From NCBI GenBank assembly GCA_020628475.1, contig JAHDFB010000010.1:1-64000 (forward strand): a stretch of 64,000 nt of DNA, read 5' to 3'. The notes beneath the pieces are model-generated. The model was not told the origin of the DNA and did not search any database. It saw nothing but the letters and a program-made list of their open reading frames with translations. Positions 10,258 through 18,509 of the stretch are shown in pieces. Source of the stretch: Saprospiraceae bacterium. Lineage in GTDB: Bacteria; Bacteroidota; Bacteroidia; Chitinophagales; Saprospiraceae. The position numbers and the translations under genes were made by a program. Within the stretch, counting starts at the first letter, position 1; every line of letters starts with the position of its first letter.

Positions 10258-10623
10258 TTAATGATGTTCTCTTGGGTTGTCAAATAATCGATCCTCATTT
10301 TCAGAACGAGGCGTCAGGCATTTATAATCGCGTTCAACAGCAATTTTATATGATTGACCAGCGGTCTCATTTTCTTGATAAATACCTTCGTCTGATGAAT
10401 GATGAAATGCGCTATAATTCGATGCAGAAATTTGAACTTTCAGGGTATTGTGATCCAGAAGTATGCTCATTTCTGACAAGTCCTCTGTCAATTCGATGCC
10501 ATAGCTCAAAACACCGCCCGGTAATTGACAGGAAGCAAAACATGAACCAGTATTTTGGATATCATCCATATCATCCATGGATAATCGTAAACGGACACTA
10601 TTGTTGAGAATTCTTAGCTTCAT
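10258..10623 (-). CDS. Small conserved cytosolic protein (DUF7009-like)
   Basis: A 121-residue protein starting at MKLRILNNSVRLRLS (ATG at 10623). The longer frame to 10671 adds an unlikely 16-residue extension and overlaps the next gene's start. It has no signal peptide or membrane segment. A Cys-containing middle (GSCFASCQLPGG) and a charged Cys-containing C-terminal half are visible. I recall short Bacteroidota proteins with this N-terminus (annotated DUF7009) near fdhD-type genes, but this is from memory. Its stop is immediately adjacent to the stop of the convergent molybdo-enzyme gene with no terminator between them, so the two transcripts probably overlap at their 3' ends. Function unknown. 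Confidence 0.65.
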   Translation of the reverse strand: MKLRILNNSVRLRLSMDDMDDIQNTGSCFASCQLPGGVLSYGIELTEDLSEMSILLDHNTLKVQISASNYSAFHHSSDEGIYQENETAGQSYKIAVERDYKCLTPRSENEDRLFDNPREHH

Positions 10624-10646
10624 TAACTCTATTTGACATAAATATA

Positions 10647-10654
10647 TAAATTTG
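10647..10654 (+). promoter_or_regulatory. -7 box TAAATTTG for the DUF1573/yajC unit
   Basis: This is a perfect match to the Bacteroidota -7 consensus TAnnTTTG. It ends 5 nt before the ATG at 10660, so transcription would begin at or next to the start codon. No well-spaced -33 TTTG was found. Confidence 0.5.
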
Positions 10655-10659
10655 CTGTT

Positions 10660-11160
10660 ATGAAAGAACAACGGTCATTTATAATATTATTTCTGTGTTT
10701 ATTATTCCTATCACTTCTTAATTTCTCTTGCAAGGAGGAAAAGAAAACACCTAAAAAGGACCCCGTTTTGGAATATATCGGAGGTGACTATTACCAAGAC
10801 TTAATCCGCACCCCGGTAAAGCCAGATGGTACCATTGATACCGCCAATATGGCCAAGATCAAGTTCACACAAGATCTCCATAATTTTGGTACATTAAAGC
10901 AGGGTGAAAAACGTGAACATAGTTTCGAATTTACAAATAATGGTTCCTTAGATTTAATTGTGATTGATGTTAAATCTTCTTGTGGTTGTACGGTCGCGTC
11001 TTACAGTGAAGAGCCAATTGCTCCAGGTCAAACTGGACAGATCAATATTAACTACGATTCTACAGATAGAATCGGCGTTCAGGAGAAAAAAGTGATTGTT
11101 CGTACAAATAGCTTCCCGAATCAGACGGAATTAACTATTATTGCCGATATAATTAAATAA
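10660..11160 (+). CDS. DUF1573 lipoprotein
   Basis: A predicted 166-residue lipoprotein. The hydrophobic leader ends in a lipobox (LNFSC, Cys near residue 25) followed by a charged linker. Residues about 65-165 form a DUF1573 Ig-like/ASPM-like fold with the hallmarks FGTLKQGEKREHSFEFTN, SSCGCT and P-I-A-P-G-Q-T-G. This fold is common in Bacteroidota envelope proteins; the exact role is unknown. It precedes yajC by 6 nt, suggesting co-transcription. Confidence 0.9.
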   Translation: MKEQRSFIILFLCLLFLSLLNFSCKEEKKTPKKDPVLEYIGGDYYQDLIRTPVKPDGTIDTANMAKIKFTQDLHNFGTLKQGEKREHSFEFTNNGSLDLIVIDVKSSCGCTVASYSEEPIAPGQTGQININYDSTDRIGVQEKKVIVRTNSFPNQTELTIIADIIK

Positions 11161-11166
11161 TAAAAT

Positions 11167-11508
11167 ATGCTAAACTCAATGATATTTTTACAAGCTGCTC
11201 CAGGTGGAGAAATTAGTCAATTCATCTTTATTGGAGCAATAATCGCGGTATTCTATCTTTTCATCATGAGACCTCAAATGAAAAAACAAAAGGAACAACG
11301 TGATTTCTCTTCTAGCATCAAAAAAGGTGATGAAGTCGTAACCGCATCTGGTATTGTAGGCAGGATCAATAAAATCGAAGGTCAATATATGATTATTGAA
11401 TCTAACAAAACTTTTATTAAAGTTCTAAGCTCCTCAGTGTCAAAAGAAATGACGGATAGCATTAAAGCTAAACCAGAAGAAAAAAAGAAAGGTTTATTTG
11501 GAATTTAA
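11167..11508 (+). CDS. yajC: YajC, preprotein translocase accessory subunit
   Basis: An inner-membrane protein associated with SecDF-YajC of the Sec translocon. One N-terminal membrane segment (about residues 18-36, ending FIMRPQMKKQKEQ) is followed by the typical soluble domain with KKGDEVVTASGIVGRINKI. Length 113 aa is normal. It lies 6 nt after the DUF1573 gene, the usual Bacteroidota arrangement. Confidence 0.95.
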   Translation: MLNSMIFLQAAPGGEISQFIFIGAIIAVFYLFIMRPQMKKQKEQRDFSSSIKKGDEVVTASGIVGRINKIEGQYMIIESNKTFIKVLSSSVSKEMTDSIKAKPEEKKKGLFGI

Positions 11509-11529
11509 TCTTCTAAATGCGGAGAAATA

Positions 11530-11604
11530 AAAAAAGGCTTCATGTAAACATGAAGCCTTAAACTTTGATATAACACCCTTAATTGAGAACGTTTTCCCAA
11601 CAAC
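11530..11604 (-). ncRNA. Candidate small RNA, leftward, about 75 nt
   Basis: On the minus strand a promoter-like sequence (11611-11643) lies before a short unannotated stretch ending in a 12-bp hairpin (arms 11534-11545 and 11548-11559) followed by TTTTTTT. The hairpin has its T-run only on this strand, so it fits a leftward transcript better than yajC termination. No open reading frame of note lies in the RNA. The alternative is that the hairpin is simply an atypical yajC terminator. Confidence 0.4.
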
Positions 11605-11610
11605 GTATTA

Positions 11611-11643
11611 CAAATATATATAATATGTAAAGTATTATACAAG
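11611..11643 (-). promoter_or_regulatory. Leftward promoter for the candidate small RNA
   Basis: Minus-strand -7 box TATATTTG (11618 to 11611) with CTTG, one mismatch from the -33 TTTG, 21 bp upstream. The -7 box and the bases after it (TATATTTGTAATA) are identical to those of the S24 repressor promoter at 14548-14555. Confidence 0.45.
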
Positions 11644-11880
11644 TAATAAATACATAATTTTTATAATTTTATTTTCACATATACATCTCCTTGATTATTA
11701 GCGATAAATACATTTATAAAAATCAGCCACAACATAGCTATCCCAGCATTCCTCAGGCAGAAACGATTTAATAGCTCGTTTACATTCTTTAATAGTAAGA
11801 TATACTCCTTACTAATCTAGAAAATCAGATAGATCAACGCATCACTTTATATTCATAATGTATATCCGTATCGGATAAAT

Positions 11881-13389
11881 ATGATATTAATGAGAAATCT
11901 AGTACTGTTGCTTCTGATAGTAAACCTTTGGTCTACTAATAACTTCGCTCAAGGTGAATCGCTTTTCGATGATAGCTATTTACATGAAATACACTTCACG
12001 GCTGTAGATACGAATCTTATCGATGGACAGAAGATCTATCAATTAGTTAATATGACTTTTGATGGTATACAAATAGACAGCATTGGTTTTAAGGATAAAG
12101 GCAACATCTCTAGTGGTGTCCCCAACAAGAAACTACCCCTGAAGATCAAAACAAATAAATACATCAGCGGTCATGAATATGATGGTATCAAAGAATTTAC
12201 GCTGCATAATAATTACCAAGATCCATCTATGATGCGAGAAAAATTGAGCTACGATATATGTCGTGATCTTGGTTTACATGCTTTGAGAACGGCCTTCACC
12301 AAAGTTTACATAAACAATGAATACTGGGGTTTATATACCATAGTAGAAGGTAAAGATGAATATTATAAGCTGCAATTTGGAGATCGGGATGCAGATGCCA
12401 TAGAATCGCTTGATTTCGGAACGATGTGCTATTTAAGTGAGAATCCAAGTGATTATGATTATGACATCAGTGGACTCCCCTACTATATTTTGGAAAACGG
12501 TCATTCGGAATCTGCATTTGAAAAATTTGCAGAGATGATTGATGTAGCCAATAACACATCCATAGATGAATACATGGACATAGTCCCTGCATTGATCAAT
12601 TTAGATGATTTCATTCGTTATCAAGCCGCGAATGTATATATGATGAATTTTGATTCTTATATCGGTTTCAATGGCAATCAAATATACATGCATGACAGTC
12701 TTACGAATCAATGGCAAATAATACCTTGGGATTTTAATGCTTCATTAAATCTTTGGGATAATGGCAATGGAACAGAGTATGCATCCGAATATCCTCTATT
12801 TCCAAATAGAATTACAGAAGGATGTATTGCCAGCAAACTAAATGACATTGCCTATCTCAAGGATCAATATTTAGAGACGATGTGTCGTCTATCGAAAGAA
12901 CTGGCAGAACCTGAAGATATGATAGAGCGAATTGATGCCTATAAAAGCCAAATTCAACAAGCAGTCTACGATGATTGGAGAAAAGTGTATTCTAACGAAG
13001 AATTTGATCTTACCACTGAGTTTGGCACCTTTTCCATAGATGGAAATTCATTCGAAGGTTTAAAAACCTTCTTTGATCAACGTGCACAGAAAATCAATCA
13101 AGAAGTGGAGAGTGAGAACTATTTATGTACTCCTTCGAATAGTACAAGCATAGAAGACGGCACTTCTGCTATTCTTTATTATCCAAATCCTGTACAAAAT
13201 TATCTGTACTCCACTCAAGACGCGTTGAAGACCATTACGATTTTTGATGCACAAGGAAGAAGATTAAAACAAATACAATCCCCTACCTTCCCAATTTACC
13301 TAGGCGATTTAGGAAGTGGTATCTATTTCTTAATTACTGGAAAAAACAACAGGGAATATCATTCTAAATTGATCATTCAAAGAGATTAA
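11881..13389 (+). CDS. Secreted CotH-like kinase-fold protein with T9SS type A tail
   Basis: A predicted exported protein of 502 residues with a signal peptide (MRNLVLLLLIVNLWSTNNFAQ; the ATG at 11890 is an equally good start). The body resembles the CotH family: FTLHNNYQDPSMMREKLSYD, then INNEYWGLYTIVEGKD, a loop around residue 255 (RYQAANVYMMNFDSYIGF) and WQIIPWDFNASL. These correspond to the catalytic-loop and metal-binding regions of the atypical CotH kinase fold. The last 75 residues (ILYYPNPVQNYL... to the end) form a T9SS type A sorting domain, predicting outer-membrane export and surface attachment or release. Bacterial CotH proteins phosphorylate coat proteins in spore formers; the target here is unknown. 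The gene stands alone, convergent with the repressor operon. Confidence 0.88.
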   Translation: MILMRNLVLLLLIVNLWSTNNFAQGESLFDDSYLHEIHFTAVDTNLIDGQKIYQLVNMTFDGIQIDSIGFKDKGNISSGVPNKKLPLKIKTNKYISGHEYDGIKEFTLHNNYQDPSMMREKLSYDICRDLGLHALRTAFTKVYINNEYWGLYTIVEGKDEYYKLQFGDRDADAIESLDFGTMCYLSENPSDYDYDISGLPYYILENGHSESAFEKFAEMIDVANNTSIDEYMDIVPALINLDDFIRYQAANVYMMNFDSYIGFNGNQIYMHDSLTNQWQIIPWDFNASLNLWDNGNGTEYASEYPLFPNRITEGCIASKLNDIAYLKDQYLETMCRLSKELAEPEDMIERIDAYKSQIQQAVYDDWRKVYSNEEFDLTTEFGTFSIDGNSFEGLKTFFDQRAQKINQEVESENYLCTPSNSTSIEDGTSAILYYPNPVQNYLYSTQDALKTITIFDAQGRRLKQIQSPTFPIYLGDLGSGIYFLITGKNNREYHSKLIIQRD

Positions 13390-13425
13390 AATAATTGAAT
13401 CAGAATATCCCGATGTATACTGCAA

Positions 13426-13659
13426 TTAATGGCCAGTACCAATTGTTTTGAAACTAACAATACGCACGGCTGCACCCCACATTTGAAAGCCAAAGTCATC
13501 GTCTAAATAAACAATTCTACATTCGATGATAGCATCTTCTTCTTGAAATTGAACGGGCATCATTTGAGGTCTTAATTGCTCCCCCTGATCACTTATAATA
13601 GACCAAAAACCACCTTCTATCTCCTGATATTTAGCTCTTCCTCGCACTTTTACACTCAT
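13426..13659 (-). CDS. Small protein co-transcribed with an S24 repressor
   Basis: A 77-residue soluble protein. It is beta-rich with GGFWSIISDQGEQLRP and a Trp/Phe-rich C-terminal half, and could be a small OB- or SH3-like barrel, but I cannot name a family. Its start overlaps the end of the upstream repressor gene by 4 nt, so translation is probably coupled and the two proteins may act together. Confidence 0.65.
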   Translation of the reverse strand: MSVKVRGRAKYQEIEGGFWSIISDQGEQLRPQMMPVQFQEEDAIIECRIVYLDDDFGFQMWGAAVRIVSFKTIGTGH

Positions 13660-14498
13660 CTTGATCTATTTTGTCGTAACATTTTTTCAATCGTCTGATT
13701 CAAACTTTTAATAAGGTCATTCTGGGTCTTAAGCGTATCTCTTAATTGATCAATTTCGCAGTGCAACGCATTTCTAATATTCTTCGGGGAGGACATAAAA
13801 TGACTGATTTTCATCTTTATACTCCAAATTTCGACTACATCGTTTATGGGAACTTCTCTTGGAGGATAATAGTCATTATCAGAATGTAATAATAAGGTAC
13901 CATTAATATCAATTCTGTTTTCCAATCGTTTAACCACAATATCATCTCTAGTAATTAAGACATATACATGGTTATTCTTAAGAGAATGTCTCCACGATTC
14001 CTTTTCCGTAAAAGAACAAATTACGCGCTCTCCTTCATACAGCGTTGGCTCCATACTATCACCACTAACATCAAAGGATCGAAAAGTCCCCGATTGAAAA
14101 TAAGGATCTGGCAATGAAAATGTCGGAAGCTCTCCAATAAATTCAGGATTAGTCAACTGTCCCCCGTAACCTGCCTGAGCTGCATAAGGTACGTGCACAA
14201 TTCTTTCCTCGTTGTGCTTATCTGCCACCACGACTAAAACATCTTTGTTCGTTGCTTCATCATCACATTGAAAGGGTGCACCATGGCCAATGAATAAATA
14301 AGAAGGGCAAATGTTATATTTCTCAACTGCTTTACGAGCCAGTTCAATGGTAACATTTCTTCTACCTTTAAGAATTTCGCTCAGACTTTGTGGTAAGTAA
14401 TCCAGGCTGATGGCGAACTGCCTACTGGAACGGACAAGCCCCTTAGAAATGACTTCATTGTGGCATGTAATAAAACGTTGTGTGACAATATCTTGCAT
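13656..14498 (-). CDS. HTH/S24 (LexA/CI-type) transcriptional repressor
   Basis: A 280-residue repressor with an N-terminal XRE-like helix-turn-helix (about 20-69, with SLDYLPQSLSEILKGRRNVT) and an S24 self-cleaving domain. The predicted cleavage pair is Ala109-Gly110 in AAQAGYGG; the nucleophile is Ser148 in SGDSMEPTL and the general base Lys190 in DIVVKRLE. A C-terminal extension (about 235-280) looks like a coiled coil (LRDTLKTQNDLIKSLNQTIEKML), beyond the normal LexA length, and could mediate oligomerisation. The intact catalytic pair suggests it can be inactivated by autoproteolysis, as LexA and phage CI are. No phage genes are adjacent, so it is not obviously a prophage remnant. It heads a two-gene operon with the 77-residue protein and has its own well-formed promoter. 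Confidence 0.9.
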   Translation of the reverse strand: MQDIVTQRFITCHNEVISKGLVRSSRQFAISLDYLPQSLSEILKGRRNVTIELARKAVEKYNICPSYLFIGHGAPFQCDDEATNKDVLVVVADKHNEERIVHVPYAAQAGYGGQLTNPEFIGELPTFSLPDPYFQSGTFRSFDVSGDSMEPTLYEGERVICSFTEKESWRHSLKNNHVYVLITRDDIVVKRLENRIDINGTLLLHSDNDYYPPREVPINDVVEIWSIKMKISHFMSSPKNIRNALHCEIDQLRDTLKTQNDLIKSLNQTIEKMLRQNRSR

Positions 14499-14547
14499 GA
14501 TAGTAGTTTCTTGATTGAGTAAAACAACGGATACCCATTAGCTATTA

Positions 14548-14580
14548 CAAATATATAAAATATTTAATATGTTAGCAAAA
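14548..14580 (-). promoter_or_regulatory. Promoter of the S24 repressor operon
   Basis: A perfect Bacteroidota promoter on the minus strand: -33 TTTG (14579 to 14576), a 20-bp spacer, and -7 TATATTTG (14555 to 14548). It lies 50 nt before the start at 14498. Words in the leader (CGTTGTT and CTCAATCAAG) recur with small changes in the leftward transcript at 11580-11605. Confidence 0.7.
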
Positions 14581-14736
14581 TGCTGTCATCAAAAAAGTTA
14601 TATTTTTCACACACAGCATAAACCACTAATAAACAGTCAACTACAATTTAAGAAACTGATATTAATCTTGTAAAAGAAGAGTATTTTTTATATTAAAGAA
14701 AAATAGATGTATAAAAAATCACCTTTTAAATAGAAT

Positions 14737-15078
14737 CTACTCTTCTTTAGCCGGATCGATAATCCCCGTTTTTTCTCCAAAATAATGGACAAAACGCTGC
14801 ATTTCATTGGCCAGATCTCCATTATTCGTAGCCTTATAATAGGAATCCGTAATTCCTTTTAAGGTTTGAAAAACAAATCTATCCATTTCGGTGATTTGAA
14901 AATCTTTCGTCCAAAGGTCAATTTTAAAAGTTTCTAGATGATCTCGGTCAAATAAAGATAACATAAATGCCTTACAATCAACTTTTCCATCAGGCGCATC
15001 ATCCGCTTCCCAAGTTATTTTATCAGGAGTATTATTGGCATCTAAGCCAACTTTAACGATGATTTCTTTTTCTTGCAT
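14737..15078 (-). CDS. gldC: GldC, gliding motility protein
   Basis: A 113-residue cytosolic protein matching GldC: KITWEADDAP, FMLSLFDRDHLETFKIDLWTKDF, MDRFVFQTLKGITDSYYKATN and FVHYFGEKTGI. GldC supports Bacteroidota gliding motility, a process tied to the T9SS. The ATG at 15078 is preferred; a GTG one codon upstream is also in frame. A -7 box TAATTTTG lies at 15096-15103. No gldB is seen next to it. Its presence agrees with the many T9SS cargo proteins in the window. Confidence 0.9.
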   Translation of the reverse strand: MQEKEIIVKVGLDANNTPDKITWEADDAPDGKVDCKAFMLSLFDRDHLETFKIDLWTKDFQITEMDRFVFQTLKGITDSYYKATNNGDLANEMQRFVHYFGEKTGIIDPAKEE

Positions 15079-15095
15079 CACTACTAAATTTTGCG

Positions 15096-15103
15096 CAAAA
15101 TTA
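15096..15103 (-). promoter_or_regulatory. -7 box TAATTTTG for gldC
   Basis: Matches TAnnTTTG on the minus strand, 17 nt before the gldC ATG. No convincing -33 TTTG at the expected spacing. Confidence 0.4.
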
Positions 15104-15127
15104 TAGCTTTATTTGGCTATATACGTT

Positions 15128-16048
15128 TTATTCAATGATAATCGTATAATATTCTATGGAAGACCCACCCCATATTCCAATCCCCCCATCAATATTTGAG
15201 GCTGCTCTTGAGTACGAGGAGAATGGACCTTGATTTCCTTGAGCAAATTCTAATGTATTCCAGAAATCGAAGTGCACTCGATCAATCAATTGCCATTGAA
15301 GAACTGCGGTATCACCTACTTCAAATAATCCTGCTAAATTAGGATCGAAATCCTCCTGATCTCTAGGGAATGGCTTATTCACAGGAAATCCAAAGGTGCT
15401 GCCATCGAAGGCTGGATCATCTGTCACACTGCGAAAATCTGATAAAAATGGACCTCCGTCTATTCCAACTTTCAAGCGATAATAGTTTTCTCCGGCAGGA
15501 TCAGATATATAGGAAAACATCTGACGGTAATTATCCAGTTGTACTTCACCGATTTGGTCCATCAACTGAATAGAATCAATACTCACAAAGTTCGGAATGG
15601 TTGTTTTCGCCGTTAAGGTTTTCCCTTCGAAATTCACCGTTAATTGGTATTCTTTCCCAATTTCCCCTGGCATTTGTTGTAATATATCCGCATAAAAACA
15701 AATGTCAAAACCTTCCAGAATGGTATCAATACCTAATGTTTCCTTGACCAATTCTTCTAATACTGGATCCAGATCATCCGTACAAATTTCAGCGAGTGTA
15801 ATTTCACTTTCTCCATCGGATACTTTAACCGTTGCTCCACCAAGAAATTGTTGTGGCGTAATGACTGTATCCTGTTGAAATAAGGGATAAGTCTTTGATA
15901 TGGTAACCAAAGATGGTGTTGCTTGTTCGCCAGCTTGTATATATCCTTCCACCACAATTTGAGGCGGTTCATTGGCAAATTCAGGAAAAAACGATTCCTG
16001 ACAAGAAACAAAGACTAAACAAGTAATTATTATTAAATAGCGCATCAT
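15128..16048 (-). CDS. DUF4249 outer-membrane lipoprotein
   Basis: A predicted 306-residue lipoprotein: start MMRYLIIITCLVFVSCQ, with the lipobox FVSC giving a lipidated Cys. The body matches DUF4249 (PPQIVVEGYIQAGEQATPSLVTISKTYPL, then LGGATVKVSDGESEITL, and EYQLTVNFEGKTLTAKTTIP). These proteins are nearly always encoded directly after a TonB-dependent receptor and probably act as its outer-membrane partner. Here the start ATG overlaps the receptor's stop as TAATG, so translation is coupled. The longer in-frame start at 16069 lies inside the receptor gene and is unlikely. Substrate unknown. Confidence 0.88.
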   Translation of the reverse strand: MMRYLIIITCLVFVSCQESFFPEFANEPPQIVVEGYIQAGEQATPSLVTISKTYPLFQQDTVITPQQFLGGATVKVSDGESEITLAEICTDDLDPVLEELVKETLGIDTILEGFDICFYADILQQMPGEIGKEYQLTVNFEGKTLTAKTTIPNFVSIDSIQLMDQIGEVQLDNYRQMFSYISDPAGENYYRLKVGIDGGPFLSDFRSVTDDPAFDGSTFGFPVNKPFPRDQEDFDPNLAGLFEVGDTAVLQWQLIDRVHFDFWNTLEFAQGNQGPFSSYSRAASNIDGGIGIWGGSSIEYYTIIIE

Positions 16049-18405
16049 TATTTTCTTTTTTGTTTCCATTTGTAGTTATAACTAATACTAGGAATTAATG
16101 GAAAAATAGTCACCTGAAAAGCATCCAATCGAGGAGCAAAAGGTGGTGCATCTTCATCGTTTTCATAAAATGTAAAGAATGGATTTTTTCTGTTGTATAA
16201 ATTATAAACACCAAAAGTCCATGTACCAGAAAAGTCTTTCTCCACATCTGGATTTCGGGTATAGGTAAAAGAAATATCCGCCCGATGATAATCCGGAAGT
16301 CGAGCACTATTTCTAGGGCCGTAAAAAAGATTTAGATTATTCTCTATGTTGTACAAACCAGACAAAGGCGTATACGATTGGCCGGTACCATAGATAAATA
16401 CAGCACTCGCTTCCCATCTTTTTGAAATTTGGTAATTCATAACCACAGACAAATCATGTGGCCTATCGTATACTGCTGGATACCAACGTCCGTTTTCTAT
16501 ATCCGTAAAAGATCGTTCAGATCTAGACAAGGTATAACCGATCCATCCATTAAACCGGCCCCTGGATTTCTTTAAAAAGAACTCTGCTCCATAAGCCCTT
16601 CCTTTCCCAGAAATAAATTTCAATTCTTCATCTGCTCCTACTTCGGTAACAGCCGCTTCCGAATAGTCCAACTGATTTTGAAGATCTTTATAGTATATTT
16701 CAATAGAAGCTTCAATCGAATTATCCAAGAAATTTCTGAAGTACCCAACAGCATATTGGAGACCGATTTGAGGTTTAACCCGCTCTGAACTAGGAGACCA
16801 GACATCTGTGGGCAAGGTAGAGGATGAGTTACTGACTAGATGGATATACTGGTTTGTTCTGGTTATACCCAATTTAACAGATTGGCTTTCGCCAAAAGAG
16901 TATTTAGCAGAAAATCTAGGTTCAAATCCTGTGTAGGTAATCACGGGTTCATTTCTTCCATAATATTGACTGGTGTCTATCGTACTCTGATAAGGGCCTA
17001 ACTGGGTAAACGCAGATAATCGAACGCCATAATCTACACTAAATCGATCTGAAATCTTCCATTCATTTTTGGCATATATAGCATTTTCTAACGCGTATTT
17101 AGGGTTTTGTCCTAATTCAAATTCTATATTACCATCGGAAGCAGAAGCAGTACTCGGGGTGAGTATGTGGTAGGTATTATGTACACCAAATTTTACGAGA
17201 TGCTTTGTATTCGGGAAGTAGTCAAAATCTACGTTAAGACTGTAATCATTTACGCCGCTAAACAATTGGAATCTAAATGCGTCCTGTCCTCCTTGAAACT
17301 CAAATTGATAATCATTATAGAGGGCTGTAACATTCATAAACAACTTATTATTGAATAAATAATTCCACCGCAGCGTAGCCGTACTATTTCCATATGGTAA
17401 ATCAAAAGCAAATTCTCTTGAAGGTTGACTAAAGTTCAATACATCTCGTCCAAAATATCCACTTAGAAAAAGTCTATTCTTCTTGTTTATTTTCCAATTC
17501 AATTTGGTATTTAAATCATAAAAATAATAGTTGGTCCCTTCAAAATTCCCACCCTCCAAATAAGGCTGTAGAAGATCCAATATATAGGTTCTTCTACCGC
17601 TGGCAATAAATGATATTTTCTCTTTCCAAATAGGCCCCTGAACGGTTAATCGAGATGAAATAAGTCCGATACCTCCTTCTGCCTCAAAATACTTATTATT
17701 TCCTTCCTTCATTTGAACATCAACCACTGAAGAAAGTCTACCTCCATAATTGGCAGGCATTCCTCCTTTAATCAATGTAGTATTCTTGATGGCATCTGCA
17801 TTAAAAACCGAAAAGAATCCCAATAAATGACCGCTATTGTAAACCAACGCTTCATCCAACAATACCAAATTTTGATCCGGGCCTCCTCCACGTACATAAA
17901 ATCCCGAGTTCCCTTCTCCACTAGACATAACACCTGGAAGTAGTTGGATAACTTTCAATACATCCACCTCCCCCATCAAGGCAGGTAACTTCTTAATTTG
18001 TTCAACGGGAAGTTCTAAAGTACCCATTTGAGTTGATTCCACATTTTGTTTGGCTTCGTCTTTCTTGGCTGACACCACCACTTCTTCCATAAAAACACCA
18101 TTGCTTAACTCAACGTCAAACGTGATATCTTCATCTAAGTTGATTTCAAATACTTGAGTTTTAAATCCGATATAGGAATAGGCAATTTGGTAGGTACCAG
18201 CGTCCAGGGATAAAGAATAAAATCCATAGGTATTGGTGATACCACCATTGGACGGATTTTCTGAGTCAAAAACTCCAGCACCAATTAAAGTTTCTCCATT
18301 ATTGGCATCCTTCACATAACCCGAAATGGTGAATTTTTGAGCCATGCTAAAGGTAGAAAAAAGAAAGATGCTGAAGCTTAGTATATACTTTTTGATAGCG
18401 TACAA
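16048..18405 (-). CDS. TonB-dependent receptor with carboxypeptidase-like N-domain
   Basis: A 785-residue outer-membrane receptor. The signal peptide ends near FSTFSMAQ, followed by a carboxypeptidase-regulatory-like domain (about 25-110, ISGYVKDANNGETLIGAGV...). The plug domain (about 120-240) contains LPGVMSSGEGNSGFYVRGGGPDQNLVLLDEA. A 22-strand beta-barrel region runs to the C-terminus and ends in aromatic strands. It forms an operon with the DUF4249 lipoprotein. It belongs to the class without a SusD partner; the ligand cannot be inferred. Confidence 0.92.
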   Translation of the reverse strand: MYAIKKYILSFSIFLFSTFSMAQKFTISGYVKDANNGETLIGAGVFDSENPSNGGITNTYGFYSLSLDAGTYQIAYSYIGFKTQVFEINLDEDITFDVELSNGVFMEEVVVSAKKDEAKQNVESTQMGTLELPVEQIKKLPALMGEVDVLKVIQLLPGVMSSGEGNSGFYVRGGGPDQNLVLLDEALVYNSGHLLGFFSVFNADAIKNTTLIKGGMPANYGGRLSSVVDVQMKEGNNKYFEAEGGIGLISSRLTVQGPIWKEKISFIASGRRTYILDLLQPYLEGGNFEGTNYYFYDLNTKLNWKINKKNRLFLSGYFGRDVLNFSQPSREFAFDLPYGNSTATLRWNYLFNNKLFMNVTALYNDYQFEFQGGQDAFRFQLFSGVNDYSLNVDFDYFPNTKHLVKFGVHNTYHILTPSTASASDGNIEFELGQNPKYALENAIYAKNEWKISDRFSVDYGVRLSAFTQLGPYQSTIDTSQYYGRNEPVITYTGFEPRFSAKYSFGESQSVKLGITRTNQYIHLVSNSSSTLPTDVWSPSSERVKPQIGLQYAVGYFRNFLDNSIEASIEIYYKDLQNQLDYSEAAVTEVGADEELKFISGKGRAYGAEFFLKKSRGRFNGWIGYTLSRSERSFTDIENGRWYPAVYDRPHDLSVVMNYQISKRWEASAVFIYGTGQSYTPLSGLYNIENNLNLFYGPRNSARLPDYHRADISFTYTRNPDVEKDFSGTWTFGVYNLYNRKNPFFTFYENDEDAPPFAPRLDAFQVTIFPLIPSISYNYKWKQKRK

Positions 18406-18509
18406 TTTTAATCTTTCTTAGAAACGTATAAATCAACAAAAGGATTAAATGAAATAGCTCTTTTTGACACTCGTAATCTTCTAAAAGATGAACCACGACA
18501 AAAGCTCGA

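Larger units (their letters stand above)
11509..11880. other. Intergenic region, 372 bp
   Basis: The left part holds a hairpin whose T-run lies on the minus strand, preceded on that strand by a promoter-like sequence (see the small RNA entry). The right part (about 11644-11880) is AT-rich with no clear gene, repeat or strong hairpin; it presumably holds the promoter of the CotH-like gene, but no convincing TAnnTTTG box is seen immediately before it. Confidence 0.6.
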
